Source of the DNA: Acridotheres tristis
Taxonomy: Eukaryota; Chordata; Aves; Passeriformes; Sturnidae
Reading direction: 5' to 3'
NCBI GenBank assembly: GCA_037013685.1
Contig: CM072886.1
Span: 89,144,422-89,208,421, forward strand
Length of the DNA: 64,000 nt
A program made the translations under genes and the position numbers. Shown here piece after piece: positions 39,559 through 51,744 of the stretch (position 1 is its first letter; every line of letters begins with the position of its first letter). The notes beneath the pieces were generated by a model that made no database searches, was not told the origin of the DNA, and was given only the letters and a program-made list of their open reading frames with translations.

Positions 39559-39779
39559 ACATAATGTTCTGCCAGTGTTCTGTTTTTCCAAAGTTTCTCG
39601 AGTTGTATGTTAGAGCCCAAAGAAGATTCTGATGGAGTTGATGTTTTCCTAATAATGTGAAAAGCTCACTGATGCAGTTTTCAGACTGAAGGTATGACTT
39701 TAGAATAGTCATTGTGCATCAAGTTACAGATCTGTGTAAAATCTGTAAACTTTTCTCTGGTTTTATATTTTGGTCAATT

Positions 39780-40760
39780 ACCAGGGAATGATATGGGGGC
39801 CAGTACTGTTTAACATCTTTATTAATGATCTGAATGTTGGGGTGAGCATAAACCAGCTAGTTCAACAGGCATGTGAACTTCCCCCCAGCAATTTGGGGCG
39901 TGTCTGACACTGTGGATGACAGGGCTGCTGGACAGAGGGACAGGCTAGAAAGATGATACGACAGGAAGTTTGTGAAGTCCAAGTCATGCAGCTGAGTCGG
40001 AGTTGCACTCATGCAGCTGGGATCAACTGTTGGCAAGAAAACTGCATGGGAGTCCTGGAGGACAAGTTGAATGGGGATCAGCAGTGATGGCTAGCTGTAA
40101 CTAGAGTTGGTAGCATGAGCATAACAAGCAGACTGCAGAAATGATTCTTTTTTTTTGTTTGGCACTTGTGAGGCAGTATGGGGTACAGTACCATGTTGAG
40201 TTCTGTGCTCCACAGTACCAGGGAAAACGCTGACCTAGTGGAGTATGTGACATAAGGGGAGAAGCTGAAGGAGATGGGGGCTTGTTCCACCTCAAGAACA
40301 AGCCCACTTGTGTGAGAAGTGTAATGGTCTGTTATACAGAAATGGTCTGTGATACAGAAAGCTGTATCACTTAAATCTATCTGCTGTGATTTTATTTTTT
40401 TTTTCTTTTTTAATTGTCTGGACAATGGCAGAGTTTACCACAGCCTACAGCTGTCCACCTAGTGGCAGGTGTGGAGAAATGGAGAAGACTGAGACAGACT
40501 GATTCCAGACATGTATGATGACAGAACAAGAAGCACTGGGCAGAAGTTGGAACATGGGAAAGTCTGACGAGGTATAAGAGAAGGCTTTTTTCAATGTAAG
40601 GGAGGCCAAACACTGGATGAAGTATTCAGAGCTCCGTCAGAGTCTGCAGTTTTGGAGATGTTCAGAATGGATAAGACAGGACACTCTAGTTGGACTTAGT
40701 TTGAGCAGGGAACTAGGGTAGATAATCCTGGAAATTGCTTTCATCATGAGCAAGACAGAT
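39780..40760 (+). mobile_element. CR1 LINE fragment (ORF2 3' part plus 3' UTR), decayed
   Basis: The start GGGGGCCAGTACTGTTTAAC translates as GPVLFNIFINDL, a conserved CR1 reverse-transcriptase stretch. Degraded ORF2 end sequence follows (GTGAGGCAGTATGGGGTACA) and then a 3' UTR with ATGTAAGGGAGGCCAAACACTGGATGA. A T/TTTG-rich insertion or slippage lies at about 40,145 and 40,390. It shares its middle block with the reverse complement of the 60.4-60.6 kb CR1, so both copies cover the same part of the element. Confidence 0.82.
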
Positions 40761-42074
40761 GTCTGTTTTCATGGATGTCTGTTTCATAATCAGAAGATCT
40801 TGCTGCTGAGGAATAATGGTCAACTCAGACCTAACCTTCATATGGAAAGCTAGGAATGTACTTTCCCATCTGTATCACTTTGATCTGCAGTGATTTTTTG
40901 GTCTTACATTTTGTTCCCTGGTCAGTGCTGCAAGATGTTTCTGCAATTCTCTAGTCAGATCTTATCTTTACTGTCCCAAATAAATTGGGATCACCAACAA
41001 ATTTTCATCATTTTATTACTTGCTTATCTCTCCTCTCTCTTTATGATTATATATAATAATCTATGTTAAAGTACTTTGCAGTACTAGGTTTCTGTGTAAC
41101 TCTATTAAAGTAGGTAATCATTCACTTTTTGATATCCTTCATCTTTGTTCTCATCGTCTCTTGATGAGTTCAATATTCGTGCAAAAGATCTGCTTCTGTT
41201 TCTCTTAGAGACTTGCTTGATGTCTTTTGAAAACTGTGAATTTTGTTTCCTAGTTTTCTTTCAGCAGAGTGCCTTCTTATCCATGTAATTGGTGATGTCT
41301 ACAGAGAAATCTGGTTGTTCTGTGAGGCAGTAATTCCTTTAACAAACACCTCTGTTAAATCTTTGCCCACGTGTCATATTTGTTTGGATGTCCACTACTT
41401 CTTTTAAAGTTTTTATATTGATTTGACGTGTCCAAGTGTCAGGGCAACATTCGTACCTCACTGTTGACCAGGTTTTAAGCAGGAGATTGCACGAGAAAGT
41501 TGATACAATCCATTGTATTTTTGAGCCCCTTGAAATCTTAGTGAGTAACATTTAATGTTGGCAAGTTGTTCCAGTTCGTTTTATCTGTCATTTTCATATC
41601 ATGTTCTGCATATCACTCTGATTCCACACAGATTCTCTGAGTACCTCACAGACGTACATTCTGGAGTAGGGATTGCTTCACTTTCTTTTGCAGTTGAGCA
41701 CAGTTATGAATAGCTGCTCTGCTCTGTTCTTATTTTCTGTCAAAAGAATAGGGCAAAACTGTGATAAGGAAGTAGCAGAGAACGTCAGGGTTATAGCTCC
41801 TGAAGAAATGGACTGAAATAGCTGGTACATTACTGTATCTTTAGTGGAACTGATGTTGTTCTCCATGGAACTGAAAAAGCATATACTGTCCAACAGAGAA
41901 GTGTAAAACTGCAGACATTGAGTTCAGTATGCTACTGTCAGTGCTGCTGACATTGGCCTTTGGATTTTGTTCATAGGCTAGCACTGTTTTTGGGGAATCT
42001 GTTTTGTGGATTTGCTGGCTTGGAAGTCCTCAGATGGCTTCTTAAAATACATCAGTAACAAAGAAAAACTAAGA

Positions 42075-43010
42075 GGAATATGAACCTGTTGCTAAATGGA
42101 GGTGGGACCCTGGTAACAGAGGATGCAGAGAAGGCAGAGTTACTGAACGTCTTCTTTGCATCAGTCTTCACTGACAACACCAGCCCTCACCAATCTCTAA
42201 CTCAGGAGACCAGAGTAAAGGAATGTTGGAAGGAAGACTGCCTCGTCAAGGAAGATTGGTTGGAGAGCATGTAGGCAAACTTGACATCCACAAGTCAATG
42301 GGCTGTATCCATGAGTGCTGGGAGAGCTGGTCGACACCACAGCAAGGCTGTTCATATGCGGGAGAGGTGCCTGAGGACTGAAGAAATCAAGTCTCACTCC
42401 GGCCTACAGAAAAGGTAAGGAAGGGGAAACAGAGAACTACTGGCTTGTCATCCTCACCTTAATCCTTTGAAAGGTGATGGAGCACCTCATTCTGGAAGCA
42501 GTCTCCGTCCACATGCATGACAAGGTGTTCAGGAGTAGTCAGCATGGATTCACTAAAAGTAAATCATGTTTGACTAACCTGATTTACTTCTATGATGAAA
42601 TTACTTCCTGCACGGATGAGGGGAGAGCAGCGGATCTTTTCTACCTTGACTTCAGCAAGAGTTTGGACACTGTTTCTGGATAACATCCTCATAGGCCAAC
42701 TCGGGAAGTGTGGACTGGATGAGTGGACAGTGAGGTGGTCTGAGGACTGACTGAACAGCAGATCCCAGAGGGTTTGTAATCAGTGGCACAGGGCCTCTCA
42801 CAAGTCATGTCTCCCAAGGTTCAATACTGGGCCCAGTATTGTTTAACTTGTTCATCAGTGACTCAGACAAAGGGGCAGAGGCCTCCTCAGCAAATTCCCT
42901 GATGGCACAAAACTGGGAAGAGTGGCTGATACCCCAGAGGCTGTGCAGCCCACCAGAAGGACCTTGACAGATTGGAGAGCTTGGAAGAGAGGAACCTTCT
43001 GAAATTCAGC
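42075..43010 (+). mobile_element. CR1 LINE ORF2 reverse-transcriptase fragment
   Basis: Two short frames carry recognisable CR1 reverse-transcriptase sequence. One at 42080-42274 includes EDAEKAELLNVFFASVFTD. The other at 42474-42683 includes QHGFTKSKSCLTNLIYFYDE followed by DLFYLDFSKSLDTV, the motif A region, with Leu where Phe is usual in the FDxV core. Further downstream, TCAATACTGGGCCCAGTATTGTTTAAC corresponds to the next conserved block. Frame shifts and stops separate these pieces, so no enzyme can be made. Confidence 0.9.
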
Positions 43011-46000
43011 TGGGTTTTTCTAACAGCTTTAAAAGAGACAGTCCTATATTAAAAGCACTGTTAGACTTCTAATTTATTTATCACTAACTCTTTATTCTTG
43101 GAAGTCTACAAAAATGGGCATGGGAATCCGCCACATTCTTGCTGTCTTCTTTTCCTCTGCATCGTGCATCAGTCTGGTATATAAGCTGATGTTTGAATGT
43201 CTGTAGCCATAGTATTGTATTGCAGTACAGGCTCATTACAAACCTACTTTAGAACTTGTTAATCAAATGTGTTCGCTCTCAATTAGAGTCTAAATAGAAG
43301 TGTCTCATATACTCTCTGGACAATATTTGTAATCTTAAGGAATATGCGTAGTCTCATTCCCTTTCTGAACTTCAGCATTCAGTCCAAACTCAAATCCATT
43401 TCAGCTTATTTGCATTTCCCATGCAGCAGATGCACCAACAGATTTGTTCCAGCAAATCTCTTGGCTTCCTTGTTTCACTGGGCATTTTTTTGGTATCTCT
43501 AGGTCTTTCTCTTTTATATGTCTAAGGTGCTAAAGGATTCTTACATTATTGGCTGTTATTGCTCCAGTATGGTGCCAGAGCTTGTGCATTGCCCCTTACA
43601 GCTCCTTTTGGAGGATGGGAAAATTCTTTTTTGGAAAAAGTAGGGTGATCCATATTTGTCTTTAGCTCATTGCATCTGAGGGAAAGAAAAGATCTGCATG
43701 CACTCCTTTTAAAATGCTTCTTGGGACCTTGTCTTTGGTAACTTGAAAGCTTTGAGAAACTGTTTCTTCTCTTTTCCAGAATTTTCTGTCTTGCAAATTA
43801 ATTTGGTACTCACTTTAGGCTTGAAACTTGGCACTACTGTTGAGTAATAAAATTATGAATTGTGGTGTAAAGGCTTGTGTTGTAACTTGCATGGAGGGAG
43901 GCAAACCTCCTGCTCAGCTCAGAAGAGTTTACATCCTGTAGAGCAGAGAAACTCTGCCGTGGATCATATGCTGTAACTGCTGTGGGTCTGGAAGCATATG
44001 GTGCTGCCTGGGTACAGACTTGCACCTCTGTAGTTCCCGCTGGTCATTGACTCAGTGGCTCTTCTCCCTGCGGTTCCATAGATATTGCAGGTTAAGTTGT
44101 GAGCTTCTGGTTTGTGTTAATCATCTTGTGCTCCATGCAAATTCTTTTTCTGGCAGAAGCTCAGCTGTTACTCAGCCTATACTTGGTGCTCTGTGCCCCT
44201 AAAGGAGCCTGATTGTTTCACTTTGATTTATGCAGAAGAGTTAATCTTAGGAAATTGTCATCTGGATGTAGAAAATGTGATTATTTCAAAGTATCAATTC
44301 TATTTCTTGGCTGATGTGGTTGCAAGTTTTCTTTTCATGAGACTAGTTTTTAATTGACAGCTTTTAGTCATGGAAGCTAGGTCATTGTGAAACATTGAAA
44401 GAGAAATAGATAATAATTTACAGCTGTGGTTTATAATGCAAGCTTGGGAGCCCAGGAGTACCTTAGAATAACTTAGAGGTAAATTAAATTATTGTGTTAC
44501 ATTAATAATTATTGATGTTAGTATCACTAATTATATTCTGCTTTACAAGGAAAATTACACTTGAACATTTTATCACATGAGCAACAGCACTATCATGAAA
44601 CAGTTGTGGTTTCAGACTTTTTTTCTGTGAACCCTTGGCTGGTAAAGTTGGCTTAGAGTTAAGCTTGGGTACTGCTTTATAATGTTCAATACCTTAGTCT
44701 TTGATGTGATAAATGAGTCAGACTAATATTTCAAGTGGCTAAAGGAAGATGCTTTTTACTGACATAGCTGAAAATCAATTGCTCTTTTTCAATGGTATCT
44801 TATCTTTTGTATTTTTGAGATCTGATTAATGACTTTTTTGCAGATTAAACAAATTTTTTTCGTTCTCCAGTAGAATGAGTATTAAATCAAAACTGCTTCT
44901 CTGTGATCCGGCACAAGAAGAATTAGAGCAGCTTTCTTGCTATTCAGCATTGTTAACAGATGGTTTTAGACAGATTAGGTAGGGAAATCCCCAAATGATG
45001 ATTTATGAATTAATGATTGCAAACAACACTGATTATAGTTCAGTAGAACTGTTGTGTGGTACTATGAGCCTCTGGCTTTCTGCATGGATTTATTTTAAGT
45101 TTCTTAATTTGTTAGAAAAAGTATAACCCTCGCTAGATAGAAACTTAAATTCTATTTTTTACTTACTGAGCTATATTGCATTTCATTAATAGCATTGTTT
45201 AAAGCTAATGGGGTAAATGAGAGGTGATACAGACTCTGGAGCCAACTTTTAACTGTTACTCTGCTTTAGATACTGAATTGGATTATTTTTTACTGCAATG
45301 AATTCTCAAATGGTAAGGTAACTCCTAAACAAAAATTGCAAAAGTAATTTATGAGCAAATCCTGAAATTCTTTCAGATGTGCATCGAAATATAAAAAAAA
45401 CATGCTGTTGCTTTTGTCTTACAGAAACATGTTTTTATTAAACAGAATGAATATAACCATTTAGAACCACACAAATCCTATTTTCAAATAAAAATAAAGC
45501 AAAGTTGTTCTGCCGTGACAATCTTTTCAGCATGGGGGTTGTGATAGTATTTTTGTTTGTTTGCTTATTCATAGGCATGAAAAATCTTTACAAGTAGAAG
45601 GGTAGTATTGTCCAATGTTTCAAGCACTTAACATATAAGAGTTAGACCAGTGCATGGAGTGTTCCCTGTTAATTAACAAAGATTTTGTATCATATCTCTA
45701 TGGTACATTTAAATATTCTTAAATTTTCCAACTGAATGAGTTTTTATTGCCCTGGAGCTCTTTAATGAAGCAATTAAAAGAACATACAGGCACTTTAGCA
45801 TAAATAAGATAATAGTTCCTGGATTATGCAAAGTTTTTGTTTTGCACTCCTGTGGGTGGATAGTAGTTGGATTTGCATAGCCTTTTCCAGAGCTCACTGT
45901 ACTTGTCTGTTAATCCCTAGAGCAAGTCTGTGCTTTTCAAAATGGAATACCAGGTGTTGTTCTGAACTGAAGTGGGATGTCAAAATGCTGCTAAGGAAGT

Positions 46001-49000
46001 CTTCTCTGAAAGAGGCTGCAGGAACTCTTCGGTTGGGAACATGCAATGTAAGAAGGATTAAATAGCTGGTATTCATGGCAGGGAAGCTACCTGCTTATGA
46101 ACTAAGAAGGAATATTTTCTACATATTCAGGAGCCAGTCCTGGTTTGAATAGAAGGAATTCTCAGTTGCAGGTGAAATAAGTGTGTTGTCCCTGCTACAT
46201 CCTTTGTTACAATGTGTGTGTTTTTAGTTCCACAGCAGTGGTGGTTTTTATTTTAATAAGCAGCTCAGAGCTGGCTCAGGCATTGTTTGCACAAGCAGTA
46301 CAAGGTTAGGTACATTAACAACACAAGTGGAGGGGAAAAGCCAGAATTATTGTTTGCCAGTCTCTGGTTTTGAGGTTACCTGATTATGTTAGTAAAATGA
46401 GTTATTTCTGAGACTTGCATCTCTCTGGTGCTAAAAACATGTCTGCATCTGTTTCGGCTGCATCTGAAAGTACACTTTAAACAATGAACTTTTCTCTGAG
46501 TTGGATTTTCTTAGGCTTAATTCTGCCCAAGTTTTCTAGACGTGGAATGAAAAGCAGGAATTGCTTTGTTTATAAAATCTAGCTGTTTAGAAAATACTGA
46601 AGGGCAACAGGAGGGGAGGAAAGCGTACTGCCATGTATACCTGAAACCCAATTATTTGGTCTACTGGCTTATGTTCACCTTTTCTAGTTGAGGTAGTTCT
46701 ACATTTCAAACTTCAAGACAGCAGTTGAGTTAAAAAGCCAGTTTTACTTCTGAATACGTTTTGTAATAGGTAAATGCATATTTTATGATGTCCAGTGTGC
46801 TTGTGAATGCACACATTATATTATCAGAAGAAGTTAAGTTGGACCTTGTTTGAAAAACTATCTTTGTGCAATTTGACATGAGTTGGCAAAGGTACAAATT
46901 TTGGTGCCAGCTCAGTCTGTGAACTTGACTACATCTCTTAAAAGAGAAGAAAGGCTGAACTTGAATTGTCTGAAAATGATGATCTCTTTCATGGTCAGTC
47001 ATTGCTATAGAAATTCTGAAGATACCTTTTTTGGGTGAAAGGTGGGGAGTCCTCTGACTTGTACAGCATGTGGCAATAAGAGTAAACAAGGTATCTTTGA
47101 TCACTGGTTAAGCCTCACTGAGGATTTTCCAGTGACTAGTCTCCTCTTCCATGTGTGGAAAAAAAGAGGATAGCAGCAATGCAGATTGGTTTTTGTCTGC
47201 AGATCAGTGGGGATCCCTGGTTTTAAGGAGTCTGTGGAAAGAGAACATTAAAAAGAAAGCATATTTGTCCTCTGCAGTAGGGTACTTTAATAACATCATT
47301 AAAGTAATTCAGTGCTCTACATAATATCGAGAATCCACAGGCTGCAAGAATAGTGAGCTGTGCTCATTCAGGATTTTCCCCCCCGATATTCCTTTCCACA
47401 ATTAAAAAAAAAGAAAAAAAAGAAAAATAATTGGAAATAATTTAATCCCACAGGGGAAAAAAAAAGTCCTGAAGTTTTCAGAGTTCGTGTTGCTTTGGGG
47501 AAAAAAAAACAAAACACCAAACAAAGAAAACCTACCAGCAAATCCTCAAATCCAAAATAACCCACACAGAAGGAAATAAATTGGTGTCATCAAATTGCTG
47601 CACTGCATTTGAACAAGTTCATCTATATCATATTTAGCTAATCATTTTCTCGATGTTTGGTTTGGAACTTGAAATTTAAAATTTCTTGATTTTCTAGGAA
47701 TGCATTCAGCACAAAGAAAGGATTCAACTCAGAGCAAGACTGTACTATAGTAGTGAATATCCTTTCTTTTGATCTCTAAGAATTCCAGGAATGTCTAACA
47801 AGTACATAGCAATGGTACTAATAATCTGAGGTGTGTATTTGAATTTGAAGTTGTGTACTCTTCTCTTTCCTGGTGAACTTTACAAAGAGTAGATTTTGAA
47901 GTGTAGATATGAAGGAGGTAAAGAGGACTGTTTCCACCTCTTCCAGATAATATTTATATTGTGCTTGTGAGAACTGCATAATTAGGTATTGTGGTGTTTT
48001 TAAAATGTAATGTAAAGTTTGCAGTTAGCCAGTTGGAAATCTGGTTACAAAGTGCATTATAGCTCGTGTTGCATTTATTTGTTTAACTCTCATGGTCTTT
48101 TGTAGGCAAGCATGTGGAGGACTGTGGGATATAAGATAGTAGGTTAGGTACCCCGTAATCTGGGCTGGTAGGGCTGTTCTTGTGTTGCTTGGCAGCTCCT
48201 GCTTGTCACTGCAGGTCATGGATTGTTCCCTCCTTCCTTTTTAGAGGTGGCTTACCAGCTTGTTAGACACTGCATGTGAAAGATTGCCTGAGGCTCTGCT
48301 AAGCGTGTTAGCATTTGCCCACAGATTAGTGAACCAGCCTATAGCTTGTTAAAGTTGTTTATTTAATTTGCTTCCCTGAAGGTTTTTATAAAAAATGTGT
48401 ATAAAACCAAGGAGAAGATACTTAAAAAGCTTCCAGGTAAAGGTACAAATAGAACAGTCTCAATGCCGCAAGTCTAAGTACTCAGCAGTCTTGGATGTGC
48501 AGGACCTTTGTACTGCTCTTCTAGATACCAGTCCAGAGGGACATGAGGAAAATTCCTAAATGGGGGTAGCTGGTTTGCATCCCTTCATGGAAGCTGTCTC
48601 AAAAATGTTGACTCAGCATCCTGAATGATGTGTTGAGGTCTGTGTGACTTCTGCAAGAAGGGTTGATTGCCCCTTTGCATAATAACGTGTAGAAGAAACT
48701 GTTCTGGTTCAGTATTCCATAAAGCACGGGCAGTTGTCTGAAATAATGTTTTCAACATAAAAAAAATATGGGTTCTTACAGTTAACTAGTGCATTGGTAG
48801 TGCAGTTGAATTTCATTTTGGTTAGTCTTTTCCAACCTTTGAAAACTTTAAAAATTGAGTTTCTGCAGAGTTTATTTGTTGAATTCTTCTACAAAATTAA
48901 GTATGAATAGAAAGATACAAATTTTCGAAGTCTAATAATCCACACAGTAGCTGAACTTTTAAAAATACTTTAGTGTTTGAAATTGTACAAAAGGCTTAAG

Positions 49001-49701
49001 ATTGCCATAAGTGCCTGGACAGGCATCTCATCTTAACAGACTTTTGTTTTCTAGGACAAGTAAGTAGGTAGTCCTTGTTCGCTTCCTAAGGTCCCTGAGG
49101 CTCATCTTGTGATGCGAAGTCTGTGTGGCACTTCTGATTGCAGCCCTTATGGACAGGATGTCAAATTCCAGCTGCTGCTTCTCTGCTCTCTCTGAAGCAC
49201 GGTTGTATTCTGTAGCAGGTGTGTGTGTTGGAACAACATGTGCTGCTGTCTGCCTGAATGAGTCTGAAGACCTGATCCTCCTCAAGGAGCATGCAAGACA
49301 GCATGAGAGACAGTACCTAAAATGTAATATTAGAAGTTCCTCTCTGCCCCCAAACTCAAGATGAGCTAATGAAAGTACAAGCAGTGTGGGAAAGGCCTTT
49401 TTGACCAAGATTTCTACATGTTGTATTAAATGCAACTAAATTTACCTTACAACACTCTTCTTTGTATAGATTTATAACTTCTTTCCCAGTATGTAGTGCT
49501 ATTATATATTCTTAGCAAAGACTGTTGATTCCTCGTATTATTATTTTTTTTAAGTGCCAAATTCTCTACCATTGTAAAGTTAATGGAAGGTAGAAAGCAG
49601 AAAATACACTAAATGGACGAAGAGCTGTTACTCTGAGGCATCTAATCCTTGTTGCATGAAGATAATGTCTTGAATATTTTCTAGCAGGCAGGCTGATCAA
49701 T
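43011..49701. other. Intron 1 interval without recognised elements
   Basis: No clear repeat or exon is visible in this stretch, except A-rich simple sequence at about 47.40-47.51 kb. A 135-codon antisense frame at 49,028-49,435 has no recognisable domain. Confidence 0.55.
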
Positions 49702-50080
49702 ATAGAATTAAAGAATCAATGACCTGGCTTGGAAGAGACCGTACAGATCATTTAGTTCCACCCCTCCCTGCCAAGGGCAGGGACACCTTCTAGCAGATCA
49801 GGTTGCTCAGGGCCTCATCCAGCCAGGCCTTGAACACTTCCAGGGGTGGGGCATCCACTCTCTGGGCAACCTGTTCCAGTTCCTCACCATCCTAAGAGTA
49901 AAGATTTTTTTTCCCAGTATCTAATGTAAACAGGTTCTCTTTCAGTTTGAAGCCATTCCCCCTTGTGCTGTCACTACGTACCCTTGTAATAGATAGTCTC
50001 CATCTTTTCTGTAGGCTCCTGTCACACACTGGAAAGCTGCAGTGAGGTCACTCTAAGCCTTTGCATTTCCAGGGTGAATA
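49702..50080 (-). mobile_element. CR1 LINE 3' fragment, interrupted by an LTR
   Basis: Read on the + strand, the piece starts with an octamer-like tail (ATAGAATTAAAGAATCA). The typical CR1 3'-region landmarks follow: GGCTTGGAAGAGACC, CAGGTTGCTCAGGGCC, CCTTGAACACTTCCAGG and GGGCAACCTGTTCCAG. The element therefore lies on the - strand. It stops abruptly at CCAGGGTGAATA, where an LTR begins, and a decayed continuation may resume at about 51,745-51,785. It is a 5'-truncated, inactive copy. Confidence 0.9.
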
Positions 50081-51744
50081 TGTGTGTTGGATTTGCACGG
50101 CAGGATTCTGGTACTGGGGCAGCTACAGGTGTGGCTTCCATGATGAGATGGGGAAATGAGGAGTAAGAAATAGTTCATCAAAATTAGCTAACCAAGACGA
50201 TGAGGAAGACCTAACACTTACTGTACTTGCAAAATCAGGTGGAGAGTCAGACTGGTTTGCGATAAACGAAGCCAAAACTTGCAAACAGGGTGAGGGATGC
50301 AAGGCTACCAATGACAAGTGATAAATCCAAAACCCTAAACCATCGAGTACTAATCTCAAAGCCTGGAATGTGCCCAAAAGGCTAAGAAACATGCTTCATA
50401 GACAAAGTTAAAAAGTTCAGGTGCAATGAAAAGTTTGGAAGCCTTCGTCAGAGACCCCCAAATTGGGGAGGTGCAAGCACAAAAGGACTTTTAGTTCATT
50501 TTAATATGAAGCGAAAGTAGGTGGGACTAGGCAGGGCTAGGACATAAATATGTATTAAGCATATTGTGTAATCCTAAGCTTTTAAGGTATAAATAGAGCA
50601 GTAGTTTGAAGTTTCAAAGTGCATGCTTTCGGAGGAGCTATCCCCCATGCACCTCAGCACGAAATAAATGCATACCTACTTTATAACTCTCATTTCTCAT
50701 GAATTATAGAGTCTTTTCTGCATATCAGTGAGAAGCTGCTAGAAGCTTCCCCCAGGTCTGACAGGGCCAGTGCCAGATGCTCCAAGATGGACCCACTGGC
50801 CAAGGCTGAGCCAGTCAGGGATGGCGGTAATGCCTCTAGGATCATGTATTCAAGAGCAGGGAACAGGTACTGTGCAGAAATAATTGCAGCCAGAGAAGAG
50901 TGGAATGATAATATGGGACAAACAATTCTGCAGACACCAAAGTTGGTGCTCCAGTTGCAGGACTAGAGATTCCCTTGGAGCCTGTGGTGCAGACCATAGT
51001 GGGGTTGTTGTCCCCTTGCCACTCATGCAGGTTCACAGGGCTGCAGAGATCCATGCTGGAGCAGGTAGATATCTGGAGCAGTCTGTGACCCTCTAGGAGC
51101 ACTGAAGTGGCTCCTTGCAGGACCTGTGGTCTGGTGGAGATGAGCTGATGTTGGAGCAGGTTTCCTGACAGGACTTGTGATCCCAAGGAGCACCTGTGTT
51201 GGAGCAGTCTGTTCCTGAAGGACTGGAGACTGAGGGAGAGGCCCATTCTGGAGCAGATTGTGGAGCAGATCATGGGAAAGACGTGTGTGAGAAGGTCGTG
51301 GAGGACTGTCTTCCATGGGAGAGACCTTTTGTTGGGGGAAGGAAAGGAAACCTCTTGCTGAGGAGGAAGTGGCAGCAGAAACAACATGTGAGGAACTGAT
51401 CACAGCCCCCATTCCCTGTCTTCTTGTGCTGTTGGGGGAAAGGAGGTGGAGAATCAGGCATAAAGGCCAGAAGGGAGAGGAAGAGGGAAGGTATTTTTAG
51501 TATGTGTTTTATTTCTCACAATCCTACTTTGATTTGATTGGTCAAAAATTCATTTAATTTCCCCAAGCAGAGGCTATTTAGGCCGTGATGGTAACTGGTG
51601 AGTGATCTATCTCTCCCTGCCTTATCTCAGCCCACAAGCCTTTTATTATATTTTCTCTGCCTTTTCTTACTAAGGAGAGGAATGATCAGGTGGCTCCGGT
51701 GAGCATCTGGCATCCAGCCAGGGTCAACCCAAGAGGCAGTAACA
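50081..51744 (+). mobile_element. ERVL-like solo LTR, itself interrupted by a second LTR
   Basis: The element starts TGTGTGTTGGATTTGCACGG and ends near CAGCCAGGGTCAACCC..AACA. This agrees with my recollection of a common avian ERVL-class LTR. Internal landmarks in the expected order are GAAGCTGCTAGAAGCTTCCC, repeated CTGGAGCAG units (51.05-51.27 kb), a GGAGGAAGTGGCAGCAGA purine-rich part, CCCCAAGCAGAGGCTATTTA, and CACAAGCCTTTTATTATATT. A possible target duplication AATA flanks it (50077-50080 and 51745-51748). Subtracting the nested insertion leaves about 1.08 kb. No internal retroviral genes are present, so it is a solo LTR left by recombination. The exact right end is uncertain by about 20 bases. 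A 181-codon antisense frame over the repeats is composition-driven and not a gene. Confidence 0.8.
50144..50727 (+). mobile_element. Second solo LTR nested inside the ERVL-like LTR
   Basis: The 584-bp insert starts TGAGATGGGG and ends CATATCA. It is flanked by ATGA (50140-50143) and GTGA (50728-50731), a 4-bp target duplication with one transition. Removing the insert and one copy restores the continuous host motif GGCTTCC-GTGA-GAAGCTG of the outer LTR. Internal signals fit + orientation: GGTATAAATAG at about 50586 as TATA box, AATAAA at about 50665 as polyadenylation signal, then a short U5. The 4-bp duplication suggests a gammaretrovirus-like (ERV1-type) integrase; the exact family is not known to me. 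There are no coding genes. Confidence 0.75.

Noticed and set aside
47395..47515. A-rich block as a possible retrogene poly-A tail
   Set aside because: The A runs are interrupted by G and C at several places, and no retrotransposed body or target duplication is visible next to it.
49028..49435. 135-codon - strand frame in intron 1
   Set aside because: No motif, signal peptide or splice context is recognised, and the facing + strand frame is equally unremarkable.
50842..51387. 181-codon - strand open frame
   Set aside because: It lies within the antisense of the ERVL-like LTR and its repeat units, and shows no retroviral or host protein signature.
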